Assembly (NCBI GenBank): GCA_934778205.1 | Contig: CAKVOD010000005.1 | Coordinates: 1-64,000, forward strand | DNA: 64,000 bases | DNA from: an uncultured Clostridia bacterium | GTDB lineage: Bacteria; Bacillota; Clostridia; Christensenellales; UBA1242 | Direction of reading: 5' to 3' | In this document: positions 24,543-33,238 of the stretch, in pieces | How positions within the stretch are numbered: position 1 is the stretch's first letter | How the letters are laid out: each line of letters opens with the position of its first letter | Notes under the pieces: model-generated | The model's input: the letters and a program-made list of their open reading frames with translations, nothing else | Database searches by the model: none | What the model was told of the DNA's origin: nothing | Made by a program: the position numbers and the translations under genes

Positions 24543-27044
24543 CTATTGTTCGAGTTCGTCAATTTTTTCATTGTTGGCTTTATTCTTTTTCAAGTATTTT
24601 GAAATGTCTTGAAATTTACGATGTTGTTTTTTACTTTCGTCTTCTTTTTTTTTACCGCGATTGTCGAATTGTTTTGAGTCGCCTTGATAATTTTCAAAAC
24701 TTCTACGTTTGTTTTTGCCTTTGCCATTGGAACTATTTTTGACAGTTACGCGCGGACGTCGTTCTTCACGCGGGTCTTTCATTCCAATTCTGTCGTAAAA
24801 CTCCTTGCGCGTTTCGTCATTGCTTCGACGTTCTATGTAGTACGCTTCGCCGTGGGTGTCGTACATTTTCTTTTTGATTGTTGGCTCTTTATCAAATGAT
24901 ACTGACGCGTTGTTATATTCCTTTTCATAGTTGCGCACAAGCCCAAAATCTATTGTTCTTGCCGTTTCGTTTGTTGCAAGAACTTTGATTTTGACGGTGT
25001 CACCCATTTTGAATGACATATGCTCGCCGTCAAGTCTGTGCAAATCTTCGTCCAAAACGTAGTTGTCATACGGCAAATCAGCAATTTTGATTGCCCCTTC
25101 AACCGTGTTCGGCAATTCAACGTAAATTCTTTCCGCTGTTACGCCGTTGACTTTGCCCTCAAACTCTTGCCCGAGGAAACGCGCCATAAACTTGCATTTA
25201 TAGTAATCATCGACAGTACGCTCTGCTTCATCGGCGTTGCGTTCCTTTTCGCTAGCATTGCGCGCAAGTTCGATTGTTGTACGCTCCCAGTATTTTTTAC
25301 GCTCAGGTGTGAGTTCTCCGTCAAGATATTCCTTTATTATTGTATGAATAATCAAGTCTGGCAAACGGCGAATTGGCGATGTGAAATGGCAATAATGTTT
25401 GTTTGCAAGTGCAAAATGCCCCAAATCTTCGATGTCATAGTATGCTTTTTTCGTACTGCGCAAGGCAATTTTGCGGACAACTTCGCCATATTCTTTGTCC
25501 TCAATTTCCTTCAATAGTCTTTGGAAATCTAGAGGGCGAATTTCAGCAAAGTCATTGCTAGGGGCTTTTATTGCAAGTCCATACTGCCCTAGAAAGCGAT
25601 TGAATGCTTCGAGTCTTTCGGGGTCAGGAATGTTGTGCACACGATAAATTGCGGGTATTTCTTGCTTGCCCATAAATTCAGCTACTGCTTCATTTGTGAC
25701 AACCATAAAACTTTCAATCAACTGATTTGATTTTTCAATTGGATATGGGCGAATGTCGACAACGTCGTTGTTTTCATCCAAAATAATTTGGCTTTCGGGT
25801 ATGTCAAAATCAAGTTCGCCACGCTTTTCGCGGTGACGCGACAAGATGTCGGCGAGTTTTTCCATATTTTTTGCGACATCGACAAGATGCTCGTAACGCT
25901 CGCACATTTCTTCGTCGCCGTCAAGAATTTTTTGAAAGTTTTTGTACGTCATTCTTTCTTTTGAATTGATGATTGATTTATGAATATCAAAGTTTACAAC
26001 ATTGCCCTTGTGGTCAATGTCCATAAAAGCTGAAAGTGCAAGGCGGTCGACGTTTGGATTCAAAGAACAGATGCCGTTTGAAAGTTCTTTTGGTAGCATT
26101 GGTATTACAAGGCGTGGGAAATAGTTGCTTGTTGCTCTTTCATATGCTTCTTCGGCAAGCACGCCATTTGGTTTTACATATTCTGAAACATCTGCAATGT
26201 GGACTCCAAGACGATAGGTGCCGTCGTTGTTCATTGAAAGCGAGATTGCGTCGTCAAGGTCCTTTGCGTCGTCGCCGTCGATTGTGAAAATGAGCATATC
26301 TCTCAAATCAAGTCTACCTTTGGTTTGTTCAGGCAAAACCTCTTGTTTGATAGTTTTTGCAAACGCGACTTGCTTTTCTGGGTACTCCTCATACAAGTCG
26401 AACGTACGCAAAATGCCCAAAACTTGCACGGACGGGTCGTAACTGTCGCCCAAAATTTCAACAACTTCGCCCTTTGGCAATTTGTCGTCATAACTTTGAA
26501 TTTTGACGACAACTTTGTCCCCTGTCAATGCGTCGAGTGTGAAATTCCTTGAAATTTCAATCATCGGGTATCTATCTACTTCGTCGGGAACTAACACAAC
26601 TTTTTTGCCGACTTTTTCGATTGTTCCGACAATGTTTTTAGTGCTGTGCCCTGTGATTGCACGAATGATGCCACACTCCTTGTCGGGATTAAATTTATCT
26701 TTGACCACTTCAACAAGGACACGATCGCCATAAATTGCTTTACCCATAAAGACGGATGGAACAAACACATCTTCTGCTTGTCCTGCGATTGAAACAAATC
26801 CAAATCCTTTAGGATTTTTGGACAAAACGCCTTGTTTTAGTCCCATTTCTTCGGGAGTTTTAAGTGTTTGCGTGACTGGCTCTAGCACCAAATCGCCATC
26901 TGCCATTAGTTTGCGAATTTGAATTTCCGCTTCATCTGTGGATAGATTTTTGTCAAACGCAACGGCGTTTGTGAGCATTTTCAATGAACAATCGCCGATT
27001 TTTTTTCTTTTTTCATAAATTTTCAATATTTCTTCTTTATTCAT
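24543..27044 (-). CDS. rnr: Ribonuclease R
   Basis: Processive 3'-5' exoribonuclease of the RNB family, also involved in tmRNA maturation and trans-translation decay. An N-terminal winged-helix region is followed by cold-shock domains (QGVLSKNPKGFGFVS at residue 72). The catalytic RNB domain has FTIDGDDAKDLDDAIS near residue 255, with the metal-binding Asp cluster. An S1 domain (FEGKVNGVTAERIYVELPN) and a basic Asn/Lys-rich tail follow. Length is 833 aa. Its location just upstream of smpB-ssrA is functionally coherent. AAAGGTG precedes the ATG. Confidence 0.95.
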   Translation of the reverse strand: MNKEEILKIYEKRKKIGDCSLKMLTNAVAFDKNLSTDEAEIQIRKLMADGDLVLEPVTQTLKTPEEMGLKQGVLSKNPKGFGFVSIAGQAEDVFVPSVFMGKAIYGDRVLVEVVKDKFNPDKECGIIRAITGHSTKNIVGTIEKVGKKVVLVPDEVDRYPMIEISRNFTLDALTGDKVVVKIQSYDDKLPKGEVVEILGDSYDPSVQVLGILRTFDLYEEYPEKQVAFAKTIKQEVLPEQTKGRLDLRDMLIFTIDGDDAKDLDDAISLSMNNDGTYRLGVHIADVSEYVKPNGVLAEEAYERATSNYFPRLVIPMLPKELSNGICSLNPNVDRLALSAFMDIDHKGNVVNFDIHKSIINSKERMTYKNFQKILDGDEEMCERYEHLVDVAKNMEKLADILSRHREKRGELDFDIPESQIILDENNDVVDIRPYPIEKSNQLIESFMVVTNEAVAEFMGKQEIPAIYRVHNIPDPERLEAFNRFLGQYGLAIKAPSNDFAEIRPLDFQRLLKEIEDKEYGEVVRKIALRSTKKAYYDIEDLGHFALANKHYCHFTSPIRRLPDLIIHTIIKEYLDGELTPERKKYWERTTIELARNASEKERNADEAERTVDDYYKCKFMARFLGQEFEGKVNGVTAERIYVELPNTVEGAIKIADLPYDNYVLDEDLHRLDGEHMSFKMGDTVKIKVLATNETARTIDFGLVRNYEKEYNNASVSFDKEPTIKKKMYDTHGEAYYIERRSNDETRKEFYDRIGMKDPREERRPRVTVKNSSNGKGKNKRRSFENYQGDSKQFDNRGKKKEDESKKQHRKFQDISKYLKKNKANNEKIDELEQ

Positions 27045-27060
27045 AGATCACCTTTCTTAT

Positions 27061-27089
27061 ATTGTACAAGAAAACTAGCAAAAAAGCAA
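27061..27089 (-). promoter_or_regulatory. Promoter of rnr
   Basis: TTGCTT (27084-27089) and TACAAT (27061-27066) are 17 bases apart, just upstream of the rnr ribosome site. Confidence 0.6.
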
Positions 27090-27118
27090 TAGTTTGAATG
27101 CATTTTGCTTTTTATGTG

Positions 27119-27147
27119 CGAAAAGGCACGAATATTTCGTGCCCTTT
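27119..27147 (-). terminator. Terminator of secG
   Basis: On the minus strand GGCACGAA pairs with TTCGTGCC and is followed by TTTT, directly after the secG stop. Confidence 0.75.
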
Positions 27148-27151
27148 AAAC

Positions 27152-27466
27152 TCAACTACCGCTATAAATTCTAAATGAAATTAGGTATATTACAGTCAAA
27201 ACCAAAATTGTTCCTGCAATAATATATGTCCATTTTTTCAAACGACCTTCACGAGAGTTGCCCTTGTTTTGTGCGTAAAAACTATTTTCCGCTCCGCCAA
27301 GTGAACCCAAACCACTTGAGTTTGATTCTTGACAGAATATCAAAACAATTAATGCTATTGCGCAAAGTGCGACGATTGCAACAAGAATTATTTGTATGAT
27401 TGGAAATGACTCCGATACCCATGTTGGAACTGCGCCTGCAAGCGTTTGCAACAAACTAATATTCAT
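27152..27466 (-). CDS. secG: Preprotein translocase subunit SecG
   Basis: Small membrane subunit of the SecYEG translocon. Two helices (residues 25-46 and 82-101) flank the characteristic loop SSGLGSLGGAENSFYAQNKG. Length (104 aa) is slightly over the usual size because of a longer N-terminus. The secG-rnr-smpB order is a common arrangement in Firmicutes. TAGGAG lies upstream. Confidence 0.9.
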   Translation of the reverse strand: MNISLLQTLAGAVPTWVSESFPIIQIILVAIVALCAIALIVLIFCQESNSSGLGSLGGAENSFYAQNKGNSREGRLKKWTYIIAGTILVLTVIYLISFRIYSGS

Positions 27467-27500
27467 AATTTACTCCTAGTCTAATAACATTCGATTTTTT

Positions 27501-27529
27501 ATTATAACACAGTTTTTGCAAAATTACAA
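27501..27529 (-). promoter_or_regulatory. Promoter of secG
   Basis: TTGTAA (27524-27529) and TATAAT (27501-27506) are separated by 17 bases. The rest of 27530-27719 holds nothing I can assign. Confidence 0.6.
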
Positions 27530-27719
27530 CTATTTTGTTATAATTATTTTACTTTTTTGCATCAACTTTGCGCTTGTTAATTCTCAAAGAAATTTCATAG
27601 TGAATTTCAAGATGAAATATCTCTAGAAAATTAGCGACAAATTCAAACTTAGTTTTACAGATGAGGCGTTTAACTCTTTGCATATGTTGTTTACTTTTTT
27701 CTTAGTTACATGTTTGTTG

Positions 27720-28628
27720 TCAAACTGCAATCATACTTGAGGCACAACCACCGCTAAACTCAAGTGTTATTGTCTGCGAAGTGGATGCGACGGTATAGGT
27801 GATTTTGTTTTTATTGTCATCATCTCGTGTGCAATCACCGCTGACGGTCATTGTCCACATATAGGGCTTGCTGACAAGAATTGTGAACGTTTCGCCAATT
27901 TTTTGAGTCAATTTGATTGGTACATTATTGTTTGCTACAATTTGACTTTGTATCGCATTATCTTTCATTAGGTACAATATAACCCCGCTTGCTTCACTTT
28001 TATAATTGCCCGTGATTGATACATTGATGCTCACGTCATTCCCTACTTTTACAAGTTCAATAGAAATAATTCTACTAGCACCAGCCCTGGGGGCAATATA
28101 CTCCTTTATTGTGCTATTCTCAAAAATGTGCCCTGCTCCTTCACCATCCTTTACAGTCGACCCTTCAACAATTTGTACCGTTCCTGTTCTAAGTTTCCAT
28201 TTATACCCATTAGGTGCTGCAGTAACTTCCAACAACCCATAAGAAACACAACCTACTGTAGTACCCCAATATGATCCGCTTGAATTCTCATTATATTCAA
28301 TACTATTACTATAGTCTTCACCATTAAAATAGATATTGAAGTCGCTAAAACTATATGACCCAACATAAGCATATATATCTGCCATACCAGGATCCCCCGC
28401 TGCAGAAATGGTTTTATCATTATTTTTCGGTTGTAATAATATTAGAGAAACAACTATACTTGTAAACACCAAAAGCCATATGGATAGTAGTACGGCGCGA
28501 CAAAGAAAGTTTGATTTAGTTTTGTAACAATTTTTATTAATTTGATTTTTATCATTGTACAATTTATTACAGTTTTTGCAATTTTTTGTTTTTTGCGCAT
28601 TTTGTAAAAAACTGTAGCCATCTTGCAA
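27720..28628 (-). CDS. Poly-G locus 3: predicted phase-variable surface protein
   Basis: The frame shown starts at a TTG without a ribosome site and remains open upstream to a 13-G tract (28689-28701). The likely start is the ATG at 28725, out of frame by one G here. In the on state the protein would read MIFRTKLL, Gly residues, YNDAKND and then this sequence. A membrane helix (LLSIWLLVFTSIVVSLILL) is followed by TISAAGD. The outer part resembles locus 4 (VTAAPNGYKWK against VTSAPNGFKWK; ISIELVKVG against IRIELVKVV). The shared C-terminal domain has VSKPYMWTMTVSG and ends SSMIAV. There are no GLUG repeats. Function unknown. Confidence 0.75.
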   Translation of the reverse strand: MQDGYSFLQNAQKTKNCKNCNKLYNDKNQINKNCYKTKSNFLCRAVLLSIWLLVFTSIVVSLILLQPKNNDKTISAAGDPGMADIYAYVGSYSFSDFNIYFNGEDYSNSIEYNENSSGSYWGTTVGCVSYGLLEVTAAPNGYKWKLRTGTVQIVEGSTVKDGEGAGHIFENSTIKEYIAPRAGASRIISIELVKVGNDVSINVSITGNYKSEASGVILYLMKDNAIQSQIVANNNVPIKLTQKIGETFTILVSKPYMWTMTVSGDCTRDDDNKNKITYTVASTSQTITLEFSGGCASSMIAV

Positions 28629-28688
28629 CTTTCGACAGTTATCCTCACTATTTCGAGAGGTTATGCTGTCGTTTTTTGCATCATTATA

Positions 28689-28725
28689 CCCCCCCCCCCC
28701 CTAGCAATTTTGTTCTAAAAATCAT
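28689..28725 (-). repeat. Poly-G tract (13 G) with leader ORF of surface locus 3
   Basis: AGGAG lies ten bases before the ATG at 28725. The leader is MIFRTKLL, diverged from MIKNLTKW but the same length and position. With 13 G it stops after MIFRTKLLGGGGV. Twelve or 15 G would open the frame. Confidence 0.83.
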
Positions 28726-28762
28726 AATGTTTTATCTCCTTATTCTTTGATTTTTCGTGGTT

Positions 28763-28791
28763 AGTATACCACAAAATAGAACATTTTACAA
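28763..28791 (-). promoter_or_regulatory. Promoter of surface locus 3
   Basis: TTGTAA (28786-28791) and TATACT (28763-28768) are separated by 17 bases, with TTTTGTGG before the -10. Unlike loci 1, 2 and 4 it lacks the ATATCAAA inverted repeat. An R1-related remnant lies at 28828-28880. Confidence 0.65.
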
Positions 28792-28937
28792 CTGTTTTTG
28801 AAGTACATTTTTATGTTTTCATTTCATTGCCCGTTCTAGCAAGGCTCGACTTGACTGCAGACTTGGTCTTCAACTCACAACAACCCATACTAAGTATAGC
28901 ACATTCTATTCTTTGACTGTGTTGTATTAACTAACAA

Positions 28938-31229
28938 TTAGATTTTGTTGAGGGTGCGGACGACAAAAACGGTCATATCGTCATTGGGGGCGTCGCGGTT
29001 TAGGTGCACGGCTTCGTTCAAGATTGCGTCGGCTAGCGTTTGCGGATTTTTTGTTTCAAAATTGTTCACAAATGTTTGCAAAATTGTTTCGTCCTCAAAG
29101 GCGTCGAGGACGCCGTCCGACAAAAATATGACGCAATCGCCGTGACATAGTGCTGTTTTTGTGGTGCTGGGGTGTAATTCTTCCAAAATGCCGAGTGGCA
29201 ATGCTCCTGCTTGTATGATTTCAGTGCTGTTGTCGTGCTTGATATAACCTACGGGCGCGCCGATTTTTATTATGTCACAAATTCCATTTTTTAGGTCAAT
29301 GACGCCGATGTCAATTGCTGAAAAAACTTCGGTTGCTGACATTGTAAGTAAATTATTTGTGCAATCTATGATTGTTTCACTATTAAAACCTGCTTTATAT
29401 AGGTTTTCAATGATGCCGATGCTAAGTTCACTTGCAAGGCGCGCTTTTTCCCCGCTCCCCATTCCGTCGCAAAGGGCAAAAATGAATTTGTCGTCGTCAA
29501 TGCGGTTGAATGAGTGCGTATCACCACTGCTTTCACTTCCCGATTTCGTACGGCAACTGATGCCATAGGTAACATCAAACTTTGGTTGCGGTTTCATTAT
29601 CACGGTACTAAAATTTGGCGTTGTGCTTGTTTCAATTGATGAAATAATCATTTTTTGCTTTGCAACTTTTGAAACTATATTTATTAGTTTACTTTTGAAA
29701 AGATTTTCATTTTTGATGAGCATATTTATTATTACATTTTTATCCTTTTCGTACAGCAAAATTTCGCGACACAGAATGCCCTCATAAGTCAATTCTTCTT
29801 GTATGTTCCTTTCAAGTTGAGAATCAAGTCTAATTTGATTGTCCACATTGCTGGCTAGTTCCTGCAAAATAGAACTGACACCGCCAAGACTTTTGGCGAC
29901 GACTCGACGCGAGGTATCCGCTTTTGTTATGCTATTTTGATATTTACTAAACTCGGCAATGAGAGAGTTTAGTTGTGTGAGCAAAGTATTTATTCTAATA
30001 CATTTGCTCGAAAGTCGACTTTCAACATCAACAAGTGTTAGTTTCCCTTTTTGCAATGCTATGAACACGAGGTCGTGCAAAAGTTCCATCGTTTCATTGC
30101 TTGTCAAACGCAAACATCGATTTTTATCTTTACAATCTTGGCAAGATTTTTGCACAAGTTCTTGTGTAATTGTGCTGATGACTTCTTCTTGCGTCATTTG
30201 TCCAGATGACATTGACGTAAATAAGTTTTCTAGTTCGCCAAAAATTTCTGCGGTTTCCAAAATTTTACGATTCATTTTTTTTGCTTGTGCATTTACGACA
30301 TTTTCGACAAGAGTTCCCTTTTCACTGCTGGCAATCACACTTATCATTGTTTCTTTGCAATTTTTGGGCAAAAGAATATATGAGGCACAGCCTAAAAATG
30401 TTGCGATTAATGACTGAAAATGATATATTGGAAATGCTTGTATGTACAAGCCTACAAAAAGGTCGCAAAGCAATGCTGATAAAATCAAAAAAAACGGATT
30501 TTTGTCATTATATATACAAATTATGATTGTTAACCCGCAAAAAAGATATAGGTATCCTGCATAAAATGTATTTAGGCTTGCGCCGAGTCCCATTGTTATT
30601 CCTGCCAAAAACATTGCCGTTTTGTTGACATTTTTTAGCATTAGTAATAAAAAAATTGCAAAGATTTGTACAATCGCAATATGAAACGGCTCAAAGTTTG
30701 ATAATCCTAGTGAAAAGACTGCTAAAAAAAGTCCTGCGCACACGCATTCTTCTAGATTGAAATTGCGAAACTTCTTTTTGACAATTGCTTGAAAAAATGA
30801 TAATGTTGCTAGCAAAAATATTAAGCCAACAGTCACATATGCTAGGCTCAAATATAGTCCATCAACGCTATTGATTGTGTAATATAAAAAACCTACTTGA
30901 CACAAAAAACCATAGATTACAATAAGCCATATATTGAGTGGCTTTTTGAATTTATAGTGCAAAAAGTAAAAAAATAAAAACAAAACTATTGTTGTCACTG
31001 AACAAACAAGTATTTGTTCGGTCAATCCAAAGAATATACAAGAAAGAAAATATGTGATTGACACCAAAAATATATTTTGATTGCACCATATGAGCGCAAA
31101 AAACATTGCAAAACCAAAAGGTTGCAAATTCCCATTGAGCGTGGCTGAATTAAGGACAACCATCATTATTAAGTATAAGATATATTTTGTCATTTTTATT
31201 GCGATTTCTTTTTTCTTTGCTACTTCCAT
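28938..31229 (-). CDS. spoIIE: Stage II sporulation protein E
   Basis: Membrane PP2C phosphatase that dephosphorylates the anti-anti-sigma factor SpoIIAA and so activates SigF in the forespore; it also acts at the polar septum. The first 310 residues contain about ten membrane helices. A central cytoplasmic region includes a Cys cluster (KSCQDCKDKNRCLR). The C-terminal PP2C domain starts near residue 545, with the metal motif LCDGMGSGEKA (about 588), FLSDGVLDAFED and NDDMTVFVVR. Length (763 aa) is normal. No clear ribosome site precedes the ATG, and a -10-like TAGTAT lies very close to it. Confidence 0.94.
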   Translation of the reverse strand: MEVAKKKEIAIKMTKYILYLIMMVVLNSATLNGNLQPFGFAMFFALIWCNQNIFLVSITYFLSCIFFGLTEQILVCSVTTIVLFLFFYFLHYKFKKPLNIWLIVIYGFLCQVGFLYYTINSVDGLYLSLAYVTVGLIFLLATLSFFQAIVKKKFRNFNLEECVCAGLFLAVFSLGLSNFEPFHIAIVQIFAIFLLLMLKNVNKTAMFLAGITMGLGASLNTFYAGYLYLFCGLTIIICIYNDKNPFFLILSALLCDLFVGLYIQAFPIYHFQSLIATFLGCASYILLPKNCKETMISVIASSEKGTLVENVVNAQAKKMNRKILETAEIFGELENLFTSMSSGQMTQEEVISTITQELVQKSCQDCKDKNRCLRLTSNETMELLHDLVFIALQKGKLTLVDVESRLSSKCIRINTLLTQLNSLIAEFSKYQNSITKADTSRRVVAKSLGGVSSILQELASNVDNQIRLDSQLERNIQEELTYEGILCREILLYEKDKNVIINMLIKNENLFKSKLINIVSKVAKQKMIISSIETSTTPNFSTVIMKPQPKFDVTYGISCRTKSGSESSGDTHSFNRIDDDKFIFALCDGMGSGEKARLASELSIGIIENLYKAGFNSETIIDCTNNLLTMSATEVFSAIDIGVIDLKNGICDIIKIGAPVGYIKHDNSTEIIQAGALPLGILEELHPSTTKTALCHGDCVIFLSDGVLDAFEDETILQTFVNNFETKNPQTLADAILNEAVHLNRDAPNDDMTVFVVRTLNKI

Positions 31230-31304
31230 AAAAAAATACTATCACAAATTATGTGTAGTATTTTGAAACTTTACGTCTATTATTGTATATTTATGCAAAA
31301 AACA

Positions 31305-32009
31305 TTATTCGACGTGGATGCTCAAAAATCGGTCGAGGTCAAACTCGCTGAATGGGTATTCCTCTTTGGGTGGCATCACAATAAAATTCATTCTTTCTTT
31401 TGTCGTTGGATGTTCAAACTTTAGGTTGTATGCCCAAAGCGCTAGATTGTTTTTCACTTGCCCTGCTCCATATTTTTGGTCGCCAAAAATGGGGCAATTG
31501 ATTGCGTTCATTTGCACGCGAATTTGGTGTCCACGACCTGTATAAAGCAAAATAGATGCAAGTGCCAGATTGTCTTTTGTGTCCAAAATTTCGTAATCTA
31601 GTTCCGCACGCTTAGCGCCTGTTGTCAAGCTTGGCACAATGCTGACGATGTTATTATAATCGTCTTTTTTCAAATAGTGGACAAGTTTTCCGCGCTTATC
31701 TTTTGGTATGCCGTTCAAAACCGCTACATAACGCTTTTCAAAGCCCCCTTCTTTCATTTGTTCAGAAAGACGGCTTGCGCTTTTGCTAGTTTTTGCGAAA
31801 ACCATAACTCCGCCAGTTGGGCGGTCGAGGCGGTGGACAAGCCCGAGATATACATTGTTTGGCTTATTGTCGCGAACTTTTATATAATTTTTTAGCATTG
31901 TGAGCATATCTTCGTCACCGCTGGAATCTTCTTGCGTTGGTATATTTTGCGGTTTCACGACGACTAAAATATGATTGTCCTCATATATTATCAAATCTTT
32001 TGTTTCCAT
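31305..32009 (-). CDS. RluA-family pseudouridine synthase
   Basis: Predicted uridine-to-pseudouridine isomerase acting on rRNA or tRNA. The catalytic motif HRLDRPTGG holds the essential Asp (residue 62). GRGHQIRVQMNAINCPIFGDQKYG follows, as in RluA/RluC/RluD enzymes. There is no N-terminal S4 domain, so it is the short RluA-like form. The specific target cannot be deduced. AAGGGAAG precedes the ATG. Confidence 0.88.
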   Translation of the reverse strand: METKDLIIYEDNHILVVVKPQNIPTQEDSSGDEDMLTMLKNYIKVRDNKPNNVYLGLVHRLDRPTGGVMVFAKTSKSASRLSEQMKEGGFEKRYVAVLNGIPKDKRGKLVHYLKKDDYNNIVSIVPSLTTGAKRAELDYEILDTKDNLALASILLYTGRGHQIRVQMNAINCPIFGDQKYGAGQVKNNLALWAYNLKFEHPTTKERMNFIVMPPKEEYPFSEFDLDRFLSIHVE

Positions 32010-32038
32010 TTTCTTCCCTTACTTTTTATAGTTTATTA

Positions 32039-32782
32039 TTAATACAAATCAAGAATTTTATTCATATCAACGACGTCGCCTACGGTTATGATGCCTAATG
32101 GTTTGTCGAGATTATTTCCGTTTTGCGTGATGAGTATGACGAGCAATTTGCGGTTTTTGTTGAAAAGTTCCATAATTTGTTCTACAGTCACTTTTGAATT
32201 TGTAATGACATAGTAATTTTCATCAACAGTTTGCATAAGTATGTCACCAATTGATGTTTCATCGACAAACTCTTGCAAGTTCTCACCCGCGAGGAGCGCT
32301 GAACCGAGCGTTTCGGCAAGTTTGCCTGCATTTGCAACACCAATTAAGGCGTCTTCCTCATAAATCGGGACATTTTTATACCCACGCTTTGACATAGTTT
32401 TTAAAACCTCGCGCACAGGTGTGTCTGCTTGCAGTGTGATGACGTCACGCGTGGCAATTGTTGAAATCGCTTTGGGAGGCGTGCTGAGTAATGATGCTAT
32501 TTTTTCAAATTCTTCAAGAACGTCAATGTGCGGTTCGGCAATGACGACATCTTCATAACTTGAATGCACGATTGCATTTCGCAGTCTACCATAATCGATA
32601 AGCTTATCTTCATACTTTCGTACGACGTAGTTTAGGTTTGATGCGCGCCTAATCATATCGGCATATGTCATACTACGCTTAAAGTTATAAATCGAACGCA
32701 ATGCGTTGTCGATTGTGTTATAAGCGGTTATAAAGCGCATTGCGTTGCTATTTTCGTTTTCACTATTTTTGTTCATAAACAT
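32039..32782 (-). CDS. CBS-domain-pair protein with an N-terminal helical domain
   Basis: Likely a ligand-sensing cytoplasmic protein. The first 105 residues are helical and include RLRNAIVHSS, which resembles the RNxxxH signature of HEPN-type domains. Two CBS motifs follow (STIATRDVITLQADTPVREVLKTMSKRGYKNVPIYEED and IGDILMQTV...LGIITVGDVV). CBS pairs usually bind adenosine nucleotides. The HEPN comparison is based on a short motif and is tentative. Confidence 0.78.
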   Translation of the reverse strand: MFMNKNSENENSNAMRFITAYNTIDNALRSIYNFKRSMTYADMIRRASNLNYVVRKYEDKLIDYGRLRNAIVHSSYEDVVIAEPHIDVLEEFEKIASLLSTPPKAISTIATRDVITLQADTPVREVLKTMSKRGYKNVPIYEEDALIGVANAGKLAETLGSALLAGENLQEFVDETSIGDILMQTVDENYYVITNSKVTVEQIMELFNKNRKLLVILITQNGNNLDKPLGIITVGDVVDMNKILDLY

Positions 32783-32872
32783 AAAGTTTCCTCTAGATTA
32801 TTTTAGCATAAAAAGTGCGTTTTATCAAACATTTTGCAGTGTTTGCGCGGTATTTTTCGATATTTTACACAA

Positions 32873-32912
32873 AAGAACCGCCAAATTCAGTTTCGGCGGT
32901 TCTTCCGTTTGC
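32873..32912 (-). terminator. Terminator downstream of the 81-residue gene
   Basis: AAGAACCGCC and GGCGGTTCTT arms around a short loop, with T-rich sequence after the minus-strand arm. Confidence 0.75.
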
Positions 32913-32931
32913 TTGCGATTAATGTGAAAAC

Positions 32932-33177
32932 TTATTCTTCCGCTTTGAGCATTTCACGCAAATCATTGATTTGGTCTTGATTCAGAGTTTGCAACTTGCT
33001 AATTGCTTCAGTATATGCAAGTTTTATTTCCTCAGGATAATTCCCAAATTGCGCGTTTTTGTTCATAATTTGAGCAATTTTCATAGTATCATCGTAATCT
33101 TTTTCTTCACACTTCAAAATTATTGATTCCAAAACTTTGAAACTCAATTCAATTACTTTTGGGTCATTTGCGTCCAT
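32932..33177 (-). CDS. Small uncharacterised helical protein (81 aa)
   Basis: I do not recognise it. It is supported as a gene by a strong AAAGGAGAG site, a following terminator and normal amino-acid composition. The protein is acidic and helical (MDANDPKVIELSFKVLE...), with no membrane segment. It may share a transcript with the large gene starting at 36778, which ends 61 bases upstream. Confidence 0.7.
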   Translation of the reverse strand: MDANDPKVIELSFKVLESIILKCEEKDYDDTMKIAQIMNKNAQFGNYPEEIKLAYTEAISKLQTLNQDQINDLREMLKAEE

Positions 33178-33238
33178 TTTTCTCTCCTTTGTCGCTTTTA
33201 CTAATTGTGCAACTTAAATTTACTATTTTAGCAATTTT